DNA from: DSM-111022 sp043424535 | Lineage (GTDB): Bacteria; Bacillota; Bacilli; Lactobacillales; Aerococcaceae | DNA length: 5,927 nt | Assembly: GCA_043424535.1 (NCBI GenBank) | Contig: JBHWOV010000054.1 | Span: 1-5,927, forward strand | Direction: 5' to 3' | In this document: in pieces, positions 1-5,865 of the stretch | Position numbering within the stretch: the first letter of the stretch is position 1 | Layout: each line of letters starts with the position of its first letter | Notes under the pieces: generated by a model | Told to the model about the DNA's origin: nothing | Database searches by the model: none | Seen by the model: the letters and a program-made list of their open reading frames with translations, nothing else | Position numbers and translations under genes: made by a program

Positions 1-1080
1 GAGGTAGCAAATTATCTAGCTGATTTATTAAAAGAGTATGGCATTGATAGTTATGGAGTAAAATATGACGAAGGCCGTGTATCATTAGTTGCGGATGTTA
101 AAGGAAAAGAAGATGGGAAATTACTCGTCTTATCTGGACATACGGATGTTGTTTCAGAAGGAGATCCTTCTTATTGGACATATGATCCTTATGGTGCTGA
201 AATTCATGATGGAAAAATGTATGGACGTGGCGTCAATGATATGAAAGCTGGACTAATGGCCTTAGTCTTAGCAATGATCGAATTAAAAGAAGAAGGCGCT
301 GAATTTAATGGTACACTTCGACTTGCTGCAACTGTCGGTGAAGAAATTGGTATGTACGGTTCAAAACAATTATCAGAAGAAGGCCATTTAGATGGCGCCG
401 ACGGTTTCTTAATTGCGGAACCATCTGGTCAAAAAACGATTATTTATGCACATAAAGGCTCCCTTCAATATGAAATTCATGCACAAGGGCAATCAGCGCA
501 TAGTTCAATGCCTGAAGTCGGAATTGATGCATTACAACTTATGGTCGATTATATTAATAATTCAAATGAGAAATTTGCTGAAGCATTCGCTAAAGGAACA
601 AATGAAGATTTAGGTGACACGATTAACGTCAATACTGTCATCAATGGTGGAGCTCAAATTAACTCGGTTGCTGAAAAAGTTATCATGAAAGCAAATGCGC
701 GAACAATACCAGAAGTTGATAATCAAGTAGTATTAGATCAAATTAATGCAGCAATTGAAGAAGTAAATGCATCCTCTAAAGGTGAATTATCATTAAATAT
801 TTTACAAAATAATTATTTTGCAACTTCACCTGCAGATAATCCATTAATTGAAGCATTAGTTAACGCGAATGAAGACCCTGAGGCTGTATCGCGTGAAACA
901 ATTGGCGGTGCAACGGATGCATCGAATTTCAGCCGTATCTCAGATGAATATGATTTAGCAATTTATGGACCTGGTAATATGTCTGTTGCGCATGTGGTTG
1001 ATGAATATGTTGAAGTACAAGAATATTTAGATTTCGTTGATATTTATAAACAAGCTATCAAAGATTATATGAAATCTTAG
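1..1080 (+). CDS. M20-family metallopeptidase (ArgE/DapE-type deacylase), 5' end missing
   Basis: The reading frame is open from base 1, so the start lies outside the window. 359 residues are visible, and probably only about 15-30 N-terminal residues are missing compared with a usual family length near 380. M20 enzymes are cytoplasmic, usually di-zinc hydrolases that cleave N-acyl amino acids or small peptides. The catalytic set is intact. Counting from base 1, the HTD metal motif is at 47-49 (SGHTDVV), the bridging Asp is D80 in GRGVNDMKAG, the catalytic/metal Glu pair is E114-E115 (VGEEIG), and another ligand is E140 (AEPSG). The lid/dimer His is in SAHSSMP (about 167) and the last ligand His is in the C-terminal AHVVDEY. 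ArgE, DapE and dipeptidase activity cannot be told apart from sequence. The two membrane-protein genes directly downstream, with 12-nt junctions, favour hydrolysis of an imported substrate over arginine or lysine biosynthesis (inference). An ATG at 217 is internal, because the conserved HTD motif lies upstream of it. Confidence 0.93.
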   Translation, partial: EVANYLADLLKEYGIDSYGVKYDEGRVSLVADVKGKEDGKLLVLSGHTDVVSEGDPSYWTYDPYGAEIHDGKMYGRGVNDMKAGLMALVLAMIELKEEGAEFNGTLRLAATVGEEIGMYGSKQLSEEGHLDGADGFLIAEPSGQKTIIYAHKGSLQYEIHAQGQSAHSSMPEVGIDALQLMVDYINNSNEKFAEAFAKGTNEDLGDTINVNTVINGGAQINSVAEKVIMKANARTIPEVDNQVVLDQINAAIEEVNASSKGELSLNILQNNYFATSPADNPLIEALVNANEDPEAVSRETIGGATDASNFSRISDEYDLAIYGPGNMSVAHVVDEYVEVQEYLDFVDIYKQAIKDYMKS

Positions 1081-1084
1081 GAGG
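1079..1084 (+). promoter_or_regulatory. Ribosome binding site of the DUF5058 gene
   Basis: AGGAGG overlaps the TAG stop of the M20 gene and lies 8 nt before the ATG at 1093. This near-consensus site fixes the start and indicates that the two genes are translated from one message. Confidence 0.85.
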
Positions 1085-1092
1085 ACTAACCA

Positions 1093-1815
1093 ATGCAGGA
1101 TTACTTACAGGTAGCCAATAGTAATATTGTCTTTTTATTATGTGCGATTGTTATTTTAATTGTCTTTCTTCAAGCGGCAATTTTTGTGCGAAAAGCATGG
1201 AAACGTGGACTTGAATTAGATATGAATAGTGCTGACTTAAAGAAAGCTGTTTATAATTCAGCCGCATTATCCGTAGTACCTTCACTGCCCATTATCGTGA
1301 TGATGCTCGCACTGTCAGTTCCCTTAGGAAAATATTTCCCATGGTTACGTCTCTCAATAGTAGGATCAGCTGTTTATGAAGGAACAGCTGCGAACGTCGC
1401 AGCTCAAGCATTAGGATTGCAAGATATTTCGGATCCAGGCATGACTTCAGAATCATTCGTGATCATTATGTTTGTCATGACGATTGGAATTATTTGGGGA
1501 ATTGTCTTCAATATCTTCTTTATGAAACGATTAGATAATTTTATGAAAAATTCTAAATCAGCAGCTGTCGGTGGTGGCTTCATGAGTGTTTTTTCAGCGG
1601 CATTATTTATCGCCATGCTGATCACATTATCAACACCTTATGCAGTAAATACCCAAAATATTAATGGCATGGTCGCCTTCTTCTCATCAGCGGCTGCAGC
1701 CCTTATTTGTAATTGGGCAGCTGAGAAATTTAATCGCTCAACATTAAGTGATTTTTCTCTGCCGATTTCTCTTATTGTTGGCATGGTGGCAGTCATTATC
1801 TTTGCGAATGCTTAA
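1093..1815 (+). CDS. DUF5058-family integral membrane protein
   Basis: A 240-residue protein with about six hydrophobic segments, roughly at residues 11-32, 55-77, 121-143, 160-180, 191-209 and 220-238. The Arg/Lys-rich stretch after the first segment (RKAWKRG, 33-39) suggests a cytoplasmic loop. A distinctive PWLRLSIVGSAVYEGTAANV region (83-102) follows the second segment and contains charged and polar residues that could be functional. The N-terminal pattern, with one helix followed by RKAWKRGLEL, matches what I recall of DUF5058, a family without a proven function. The gene sits between an M20 hydrolase and another membrane protein with 12 nt on each side, so a role as one subunit of a transporter feeding the hydrolase is the best guess. 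No transporter superfamily signature is evident, and the family name rests on recall, not a search. Confidence 0.8.
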   Translation: MQDYLQVANSNIVFLLCAIVILIVFLQAAIFVRKAWKRGLELDMNSADLKKAVYNSAALSVVPSLPIIVMMLALSVPLGKYFPWLRLSIVGSAVYEGTAANVAAQALGLQDISDPGMTSESFVIIMFVMTIGIIWGIVFNIFFMKRLDNFMKNSKSAAVGGGFMSVFSAALFIAMLITLSTPYAVNTQNINGMVAFFSSAAAALICNWAAEKFNRSTLSDFSLPISLIVGMVAVIIFANA

Positions 1816-1820
1816 GGAGG
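1814..1820 (+). promoter_or_regulatory. Ribosome binding site of the third operon gene
   Basis: AAGGAGG overlaps the TAA stop of the DUF5058 gene and is 7 nt before the ATG at 1828. It has the same layout as the preceding junction, which supports matched expression of the two membrane proteins. Confidence 0.85.
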
Positions 1821-1827
1821 AAATACG

Positions 1828-2529
1828 ATGACAGAGAAAACAAATAAAGAATTAGAAGCGTCGATGCGCTTCTCAAATGAAATCAATAGTTTAGGTAGAA
1901 TTACGAGTATTATTGCTTTAATTGCGATGTTTTCCGTACCTATTGGTACTGCCTATTATTATGGGGTGGGATTGGATTTTGGTAAGGCCTTAGCAGCCAG
2001 TTCTTCGTTAATTGCGATTTTCCTACCAACTGCAGTCGTAGAGAATTTGTCTTTCTATCAAGTATTTGGAGCTGGAGCGATGTATCTTGGTTCCATTACT
2101 GGAAATATTACAAATATGAAATTACCTGTAACGATATCTGGTCAAAAAATCATGGGTGTTGAGCCTGGGACAGAAAAGGGTGATGTCATCGCAATTATCA
2201 TGGTCGGTGTCTCATCAATGGTCACAATTGTGATTTTAATTTTGGGAGCTTTTCTTATTGGTACATGGCTTGTTCCGATTTTAAATCACCCATATTTGAA
2301 ACCTGGTTTTGATCAAATCACACCAGCACTTTATGGAGCCATTACCGTACCACAAATAATTAAATCGAAGAAATTATCGATTACGCCATTAATTTTTGCG
2401 GTCGGTCTATTCTTTTTTTTAGGCCCATCAAACTATGCCTCTAACCAATCATATATTTTGATTACTAATATGGTTGTATCATTAATCGTGGCATATTTCT
2501 TATTTAAAAAAGGCAAATTAGAAGATTAA
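1828..2529 (+). CDS. Multi-pass membrane protein, presumed partner of DUF5058
   Basis: A 233-residue protein with a polar N-terminus (about residues 1-22) and hydrophobic segments near 25-46, 53-71, 118-150 (long, possibly one extended helix or two), 164-178, 185-200 and 207-226, ending in a short Lys-rich tail. Between the second and third segments lies a Gly/Asn-rich stretch with GAGAMYLGSITGNITNMKLP (81-100) and then EPGTEKGDV (112-120). That composition and position would suit a re-entrant loop or substrate site. I do not recognise a named domain. Operon position, equal spacing and similar size to the DUF5058 protein suggest that the two form a hetero-oligomeric membrane complex, perhaps a transporter for the substrate of the upstream M20 enzyme (inference). 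It is the last gene of the operon and is followed by a strong terminator. Confidence 0.85.
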   Translation: MTEKTNKELEASMRFSNEINSLGRITSIIALIAMFSVPIGTAYYYGVGLDFGKALAASSSLIAIFLPTAVVENLSFYQVFGAGAMYLGSITGNITNMKLPVTISGQKIMGVEPGTEKGDVIAIIMVGVSSMVTIVILILGAFLIGTWLVPILNHPYLKPGFDQITPALYGAITVPQIIKSKKLSITPLIFAVGLFFFLGPSNYASNQSYILITNMVVSLIVAYFLFKKGKLED

Positions 2530-2555
2530 TTAACTAAAGTATTAATGAAATATAG

Positions 2556-2602
2556 AAACCTTTCACTCTTGCTAGAATGCAAAAGTGGAAGGTTTTTATT
2601 TT
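2556..2602 (+). terminator. Rho-independent terminator of the M20/DUF5058 operon
   Basis: A 17-position stem pairs 2556-2572 with 2579-2595 around the 6-nt loop TAGAAT. It has one G-U wobble (2563/2588) and one C-A mismatch (2568/2583). The U-rich run TTTTTATTTT (2593-2602) follows. It lies 27 nt after the stop codon and separates the operon from the secreted-protein gene downstream. Confidence 0.9.
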
Positions 2603-2651
2603 GGGAATTTAATTTTCATAGATACTATAAGCATATTGATTGAAAAATAAT

Positions 2652-2657
2652 TATAAT
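2652..2657 (+). promoter_or_regulatory. Possible -10 element of the ydhK promoter
   Basis: A perfect TATAAT lies 40 nt before the start codon, after the preceding terminator, where a new promoter is needed. No good -35 is found at 16-18 nt upstream: TTGATT (2636-2641) and TTGAAA (2640-2645) are too close. TTGAAA could instead pair with a weaker TAAAGT (2662-2667) at a 16-nt spacing. A promoter here is likely, but which elements are used is uncertain. Confidence 0.45.
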
Positions 2658-2696
2658 ATGTTAAAGTATATGTATTGGAAAAGGAGAATTTAATTA

Positions 2697-3356
2697 ATGT
2701 ATAAACAAATTTTATTAGTATCAGCATTCACTATTTTATCAGCAATGACACCAGTATATGCTCAAGAGTCATCAGATAGTACGAGTGATATGTCAGAATC
2801 TACATCAGAAATGATGCATATGGAACATGATGAATCTGGTGAATTACCAGAAGGCATTCAAGAAGCAGCAGATCCTAAATTTAAAGAAGGCGACGCTGTT
2901 ATTCTAGATACAGATCATATGCCAGGAATGCAAGATGCTGAAGCTAAAATCGTTGGTGCCTATGATACGATCGCTTATGAAGTAACTTATGAAGATGCGA
3001 ATACCGGTGAATTAGTGGAAGAACATCGTTGGGTTGTACATGAAGAAACAGAAGAAGGTCAACAACAAGAAGAACAACAAGCATTTGAAGTGGGTGACAC
3101 CATTACTATTGATGCCGAACATATGGAAGGCATGAAAGGTCAAGAAGCTGAAATCACTGATGTTCAAGAAACCGTCGTTTATATGGTAGATTATTTACCA
3201 ACAAATGAAACAGACCCTGAACCAGTCCGCAATCACAAATGGGTCACAGAAGAAGAAGTTAAACCTGCAGATCAATCAAATGAATCTTCAGCTAATTCTT
3301 CAGAAGAATCAACAGCATCTGACTCATCCGAAGAAAGTGCTTCAAGTGAAGAATAA
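2697..3356 (+). CDS. ydhK: Secreted YdhK-family protein with two DUF1541 repeats
   Basis: A 219-residue exported protein. Residues 1-22 form a signal peptide with a probable cut after VYA. There is no lipobox Cys, whereas Bacillus YdhK, as I recall it, is a lipoprotein. After a Ser/Glu-rich linker and a Met/His cluster (MMHMEHD, 39-45) come two copies of the DUF1541 unit, about 60-117 and 130-187. Each has a DxxHMxGM-like motif (DTDHMPGM, 71-78; DAEHMEGM, 139-146), a conserved AYEVTYE/VYMVDYL strand and an H(R/K)WV motif. A Gln/Glu-rich linker joins them and an acidic Ser/Glu tail (about 190-219) ends the protein without an LPXTG anchor. CopL of Staphylococcus aureus, an extracellular copper-binding protein, belongs to this family, so metal binding by the Met/His motifs is plausible but not shown here. 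AAGGAG (2681-2686) lies 10 nt before the ATG. The gene is transcribed alone, with no copper transporter next to it. Confidence 0.92.
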   Translation: MYKQILLVSAFTILSAMTPVYAQESSDSTSDMSESTSEMMHMEHDESGELPEGIQEAADPKFKEGDAVILDTDHMPGMQDAEAKIVGAYDTIAYEVTYEDANTGELVEEHRWVVHEETEEGQQQEEQQAFEVGDTITIDAEHMEGMKGQEAEITDVQETVVYMVDYLPTNETDPEPVRNHKWVTEEEVKPADQSNESSANSSEESTASDSSEESASSEE

Positions 3357-3384
3357 CTATAAATGACATCTAATAAGGATGAAT

Positions 3385-3409
3385 GAGCCCGCTGAAAAGC
3401 GGGTTTTTT
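3385..3409 (+). terminator. Rho-independent terminator of ydhK
   Basis: A GC-rich stem, CCCGCT (3388-3393) with AGCGGG (3398-3403), closes on a GAAA loop and is followed directly by six T (3404-3409). The stem can be lengthened by A-U and G-U pairs with the U run. It lies about 30 nt after the ydhK stop. Confidence 0.95.
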
Positions 3410-3444
3410 GATTTTTAAAACTTAGAGATGAAATGAAATGAAGA

Positions 3445-3473
3445 TTCATTTTCATATTTGAATGCGGTATACT
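3445..3473 (+). promoter_or_regulatory. Candidate promoter of the DegV/DUF4298 unit
   Basis: TTCATT (3445-3450) and TATACT (3468-3473) are 17 nt apart. The -10 matches 5 of 6 consensus bases and the -35 only 3. An alternative is TTGAAT (3458-3463) with TAAACT (3481-3486), also 17 nt apart. Both lie between the ydhK terminator and the DegV start, so a promoter here is expected. The first would give a leader of about 25-30 nt. Confidence 0.5.
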
Positions 3474-3506
3474 TAAACAATAAACTATATAAAGCGGGTG
3501 GAAAAT

Positions 3507-4361
3507 ATGAAATACATCATTTCGACTGAATCTGGATCCGATTTAACCCAAGCAATGATTGAGAAGTATGATATTCGGGTTGTACCAATGCATATCAATA
3601 TGAATGGCAAGACTTATGATGATGGGGAATTCCCCGCATCAGAAATATATGCATACTATGATGCAAATAAAGTCCTACCACAAACTTCAGGAACGACACC
3701 ATATGATAATGCAGAGCATTTTAAAGCAATTTTTGTTGAAAACCCTGATGCACATATTATTCATATCGGCTATTCAGCTGTGACAACCGTTTCCTTTCAA
3801 GCAGCTAAAATGGCTGCCGAAGAAATTAATCCTGAAAAAATAACCTTAGTGGACAGTAAACAAGTTTCTATAGGATTGGCGCTTATTGCAATAGAAACAG
3901 CAAAATACGTACAAAACAATAATAATATAACACCAGAAGATATTGTTCAATTCGTTGAAAAATTACGTCAAAAGACTCATTTTTATTTTCTGCCTCAAAC
4001 ATTATTATATTTAAAGGCTGGTGGGCGGGTTTCTAGTTTAGCATTTCATAGCGCGAATATTTTAAAAATTAATCCATCAATTGTTATGGATAATGGTTAT
4101 TTAGTGCCAGGAAAAAAATATCGTGGCTCTTTCAAGCGAAATATCGTTAAACTGATTGATCAGTTTATGACAGATTGCAATATTGATCCAAAAACCGTGT
4201 TACTTTGCGCCACTCCAGGATCTACCCAAGAACAACGAGAAATTGCTTATCAACGATTACGTGAATACGGGGTATTTATTGATGATTATGTGGAAACGGG
4301 TGCGGTTATCGCAACTCATGGTGGGCCTGGCACGATAGGGATCGCAGGAATTGAGAAGTAA
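3507..4361 (+). CDS. DegV-family fatty-acid-binding protein (FakB-like)
   Basis: A 284-residue cytoplasmic protein of normal DegV length. FakB members of this family bind a fatty acid and present it to the kinase FakA, which makes acyl-phosphate for phospholipid synthesis. Family landmarks appear in order: the STESGSDL N-terminal loop (6-13), QTSGTTPYD (59-67) with the Thr/Ser expected to contact the carboxylate, and HIGYSAVTTVSFQAA (86-100), the counterpart of the usual SSGLSGTYQSA. These are followed by LVDSKQVSIGLALI (114-127), LLYLKAGGRVSS (166-177), ILKINPSIVMDNG (185-197), KKYRG (203-207), and the C-terminal ATHGGPGTIGI (269-279) with the conserved His at 271. The start is set at the ATG 3507. 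A GTG at 3498 would add three residues, but it lies inside the GGGTGG ribosome-binding region and family members begin at this point. Which fatty acid is bound cannot be told. No kinase gene is in the window. It is followed after 23 nt by the DUF4298 gene. Confidence 0.95.
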   Translation: MKYIISTESGSDLTQAMIEKYDIRVVPMHINMNGKTYDDGEFPASEIYAYYDANKVLPQTSGTTPYDNAEHFKAIFVENPDAHIIHIGYSAVTTVSFQAAKMAAEEINPEKITLVDSKQVSIGLALIAIETAKYVQNNNNITPEDIVQFVEKLRQKTHFYFLPQTLLYLKAGGRVSSLAFHSANILKINPSIVMDNGYLVPGKKYRGSFKRNIVKLIDQFMTDCNIDPKTVLLCATPGSTQEQREIAYQRLREYGVFIDDYVETGAVIATHGGPGTIGIAGIEK

Positions 4362-4372
4362 TATCATATTCC

Positions 4373-4378
4373 AAGGAG
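4373..4378 (+). promoter_or_regulatory. Ribosome binding site of the DUF4298 gene
   Basis: AAGGAG lies 6 nt before the ATG at 4385, inside the 23-nt gap after the DegV gene. There is no terminator in the gap, so the two genes should share a transcript. Confidence 0.8.
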
Positions 4379-4384
4379 AATATC

Positions 4385-4711
4385 ATGAATGATAATATCA
4401 CAAAAATTAAAAAAGAAGTACAATATTTTGAAAAAATTTTAAATCAAACCGATCAATTAATAAAAGAATTAGATGAATTAACAGAACAATTTCAAATGAA
4501 TGAAGTAAATTATCGTTCATTATTGACATATTATGGTAGTGATTCATATCATCAAGCTAAAGATTTATCTGAGGAAAGCGATGAATTGCAAGATATTGAA
4601 TGTGGTGTATTATCTGAAGATGCTGTCTTTAATTTAATCTCTGACCACCACGAATTGGCCATTAAATTACTTCAAACAGCAACGATGATGTTGCAAGTTG
4701 AATCTGACTAA
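4385..4711 (+). CDS. DUF4298 domain-containing small protein
   Basis: A 108-residue soluble protein, mostly predicted helical. Residues 1-40 read as an amphipathic or coiled-coil helix rich in Lys, Glu, Leu and Ile. It is followed by the family-like LLTYYGSDSYHQAKD (46-60), an acidic stretch with several Glu/Asp, and the most recognisable part, ECGVLSEDAVFNLISDHHEL (72-91), which matches my memory of DUF4298 (YYGS...W...; GVLSEDA.Y.LL..N.EL). In this copy a Tyr (Y55) appears where I recall an aromatic Trp. There is no signal peptide or membrane segment. The function is unknown. Co-transcription with a DegV protein may hint at a link to lipid acquisition, but this is not evidence of function. 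A stem-loop terminator follows the stop. Confidence 0.85.
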   Translation: MNDNITKIKKEVQYFEKILNQTDQLIKELDELTEQFQMNEVNYRSLLTYYGSDSYHQAKDLSEESDELQDIECGVLSEDAVFNLISDHHELAIKLLQTATMMLQVESD

Positions 4712-4738
4712 GAAGTTTACTATTTAATCAAGAAACGC

Positions 4739-4770
4739 AAAAAGGGCGATGGAAAACCATCGTCCTTTTA
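4739..4770. terminator. Bidirectional terminator between convergent genes
   Basis: A 12-bp stem pairs 4741-4752 with 4757-4768, with one G-U wobble (4746/4763) around an AAAA loop. On the + strand it ends in TTTTATAT. On the - strand the run of five A at 4739-4743 gives a U run. It lies 29 nt after the DUF4298 stop and about 20 nt after the end of the - strand PepSY gene, so it can serve both. Confidence 0.92.
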
Positions 4771-4787
4771 TATACTGTACTACTATA

Positions 4788-5768
4788 TTAGTTTTGTGAC
4801 TCAGTTGAAGCTTCTGTATCAGTTTCTGTTTCGCTTGCAGCTGGGTCTGTTGCCTCTGAAGCAGCTGATTCTGCATTTTCAACTTCTTCTGAAGCTGAAC
4901 TTTCTACAGATTCTACTTCTGATTCAGCTGAACTTTCAGCAGCTTGTTGTTCAGATTCCACAGATTGTGCAGCACCTTGTTGTTCTGCTTGAGCTGCGTC
5001 TTCTTGAACTTCAGCTTTGTTCAATACTTCGCCAGTGATAGCATCAATATGAACTTCTGTATCTTCATCTGCTTCCATATTGTCAATTTGGATTTCCCAA
5101 ACTGGGTTTTCATTACCTTCATCACCGAATGCTCCCCAGAAATCAGCAGTATCTGCTTCTAAAGTCCATTCAGTAATTTCACCTTGATTACCAACTTCAT
5201 TTAAAGCAATTTCTGAAGCTTCATCAATTGTAATGGTTTCTTCTAGATTCAATGTTTTATGTTCGAATTCTTGAACATCTGAAGCAGATTCGCTTGATGC
5301 TTCTTCATTATCATCATCGTCATAATTGAACCAACCTTCATTGAATTCTTGTTGACGAACTTCGCCATTTACCCATTCAATGTCTAGTTCATATTCATTA
5401 AGATCTTTGTCTAATCCTTCGATCTCAATATTATAAACACGTTCTTGTTCAGTTGATGTTGATTCAGTATCTTCTGCATCGTCATCATCATTATCGTCAT
5501 TGTCGTCGTCATTTTCTAATTCGACTTGGATTTTTGCGATTTGTGATTCAGGATATTCTTCTTCGAATATTTTCAATGCTTCCTCTACACCTAATTGTGT
5601 TTCTGATGCAGGTGTTTCTTCTGCATTTGTATCAACACTTTCAGAAACTTCTGATGTTGATTCAGATGCATCACTAGATTCTTGTGCAGTAACTAGATTC
5701 GCTGAAACGCCAACCACCATCATTGCACTTAATCCAACAGTAATCATTTGACGTAAAGATTTCTTCAT
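4788..5768 (-). CDS. Secreted acidic protein with two PepSY-like domains
   Basis: A 326-residue exported protein. Residues 1-28 are a signal peptide (MKKSLRQ, hydrophobic core, probable cut after LVTA). A Ser/Glu linker leads to a first PepSY-like unit (about 58-141), where the usual beta-hairpin is interrupted by an Asp/Asn run with neighbouring acidic residues (86-100). A second acidic patch, DDDDN, lies near 150-154. The second PepSY unit (about 177-254) is more typical: TIDEASEIALNEV helix, EITEWTLEAD strand, VWEIQID and VHIDAITGEVL. A tail (about 255-326) rich in Ala, Glu and Ser has no LPXTG motif or membrane helix. PepSY domains are thought to inhibit proteases or act in the cell-wall environment; the exact role here is unknown. 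The start is set at 5768, 11 nt after the AGGAG. The ATG at 5777 is only 2 nt from that site, and a TTG at 5804 lies upstream of it. Confidence 0.88.
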   Translation of the reverse strand: MKKSLRQMITVGLSAMMVVGVSANLVTAQESSDASESTSEVSESVDTNAEETPASETQLGVEEALKIFEEEYPESQIAKIQVELENDDDNDDNDDDDAEDTESTSTEQERVYNIEIEGLDKDLNEYELDIEWVNGEVRQQEFNEGWFNYDDDDNEEASSESASDVQEFEHKTLNLEETITIDEASEIALNEVGNQGEITEWTLEADTADFWGAFGDEGNENPVWEIQIDNMEADEDTEVHIDAITGEVLNKAEVQEDAAQAEQQGAAQSVESEQQAAESSAESEVESVESSASEEVENAESAASEATDPAASETETDTEASTESQN

Positions 5769-5779
5769 AAAATACATCT

Positions 5780-5784
5780 CTCCT
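5780..5784 (-). promoter_or_regulatory. Ribosome binding site of the PepSY gene
   Basis: On the - strand the sequence reads TTAAAGGAGAG, with the AGGAG core at 5784-5780. It lies 11 nt before the ATG at 5768 and 2 nt before the ATG at 5777. This rules out the TTG at 5804 as the start and favours the MKKSLRQ signal-peptide start, although the spacing is slightly long. Confidence 0.75.
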
Positions 5785-5797
5785 TTAAGGTTTGATT

Positions 5798-5827
5798 TAG
5801 ACAAATAGAGTATCTAACGTCTATAGA
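5798..5827 (+). promoter_or_regulatory. Weak candidate divergent promoter
   Basis: TAGACA (5798-5803, 5 of 6 to the -35 consensus) and TATAGA (5822-5827, 4 of 6) are 18 nt apart on the + strand. They would start a transcript about 30 nt before the micro-ORF at 5866. The region lies next to the opposite-facing PepSY promoter. Support is modest because the DNA is very AT-rich. Confidence 0.25.
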
Positions 5828-5831
5828 TATT

Positions 5832-5860
5832 ATTATAACTCAAATTAATGAAAAGGTGTA
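5832..5860 (-). promoter_or_regulatory. Candidate promoter of the PepSY gene
   Basis: On the - strand a perfect TATAAT lies at 5837-5832, with a weak -35, TACACC (3 of 6), at 5860-5855 and a 17-nt spacer. Transcription would start near 5825, giving a leader of about 57 nt before the ATG at 5768. The good -10 with a poor -35 could mean that an activator is used (inference). Confidence 0.5.
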
Positions 5861-5865
5861 GAAAT

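Noticed and set aside
413..613. A + strand open frame inside the M20 gene in another frame
   Set aside because: It overlaps conserved catalytic-domain sequence of the M20 enzyme and shows no family features.
1404..1625. A - strand open frame inside the DUF5058 gene
   Set aside because: It lies entirely within a well-supported membrane-protein gene, and its translation looks like a shadow of that sequence.
2530..2696. Riboswitch or small RNA in the gap before ydhK
   Set aside because: Apart from the terminator and a probable promoter, the gap is AT-rich without conserved RNA-motif features, and the leader after the putative -10 is too short for a riboswitch.
3060..3090. CAA/GAA-rich tract in ydhK as a possible repeat element
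   Set aside because: It simply codes the Gln/Glu linker between the two DUF1541 units and is not a regular array.
4361..4386. Direct repeat ATATCAT (4361-4367 and 4380-4386) flanking the DUF4298 ribosome binding site
   Set aside because: Seven AT-rich bases repeated once are expected by chance in this composition, and there is no sign of an insertion or target-site duplication.
4796..5751. Several + strand open frames (4796-5038, 4944-5162, 5453-5677, 5500-5751)
   Set aside because: They run antisense through the PepSY gene, have low-complexity Leu- or His-rich translations caused by the repetitive codons on the other strand, and match no family or domain.
5769..5804. Longer PepSY protein starting from a TTG at 5804 or the ATG at 5777
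   Set aside because: The TTG start would place the ribosome binding site inside the coding region and put charged residues ahead of a normal signal peptide. The ATG at 5777 is only 2 nt from the AGGAG.
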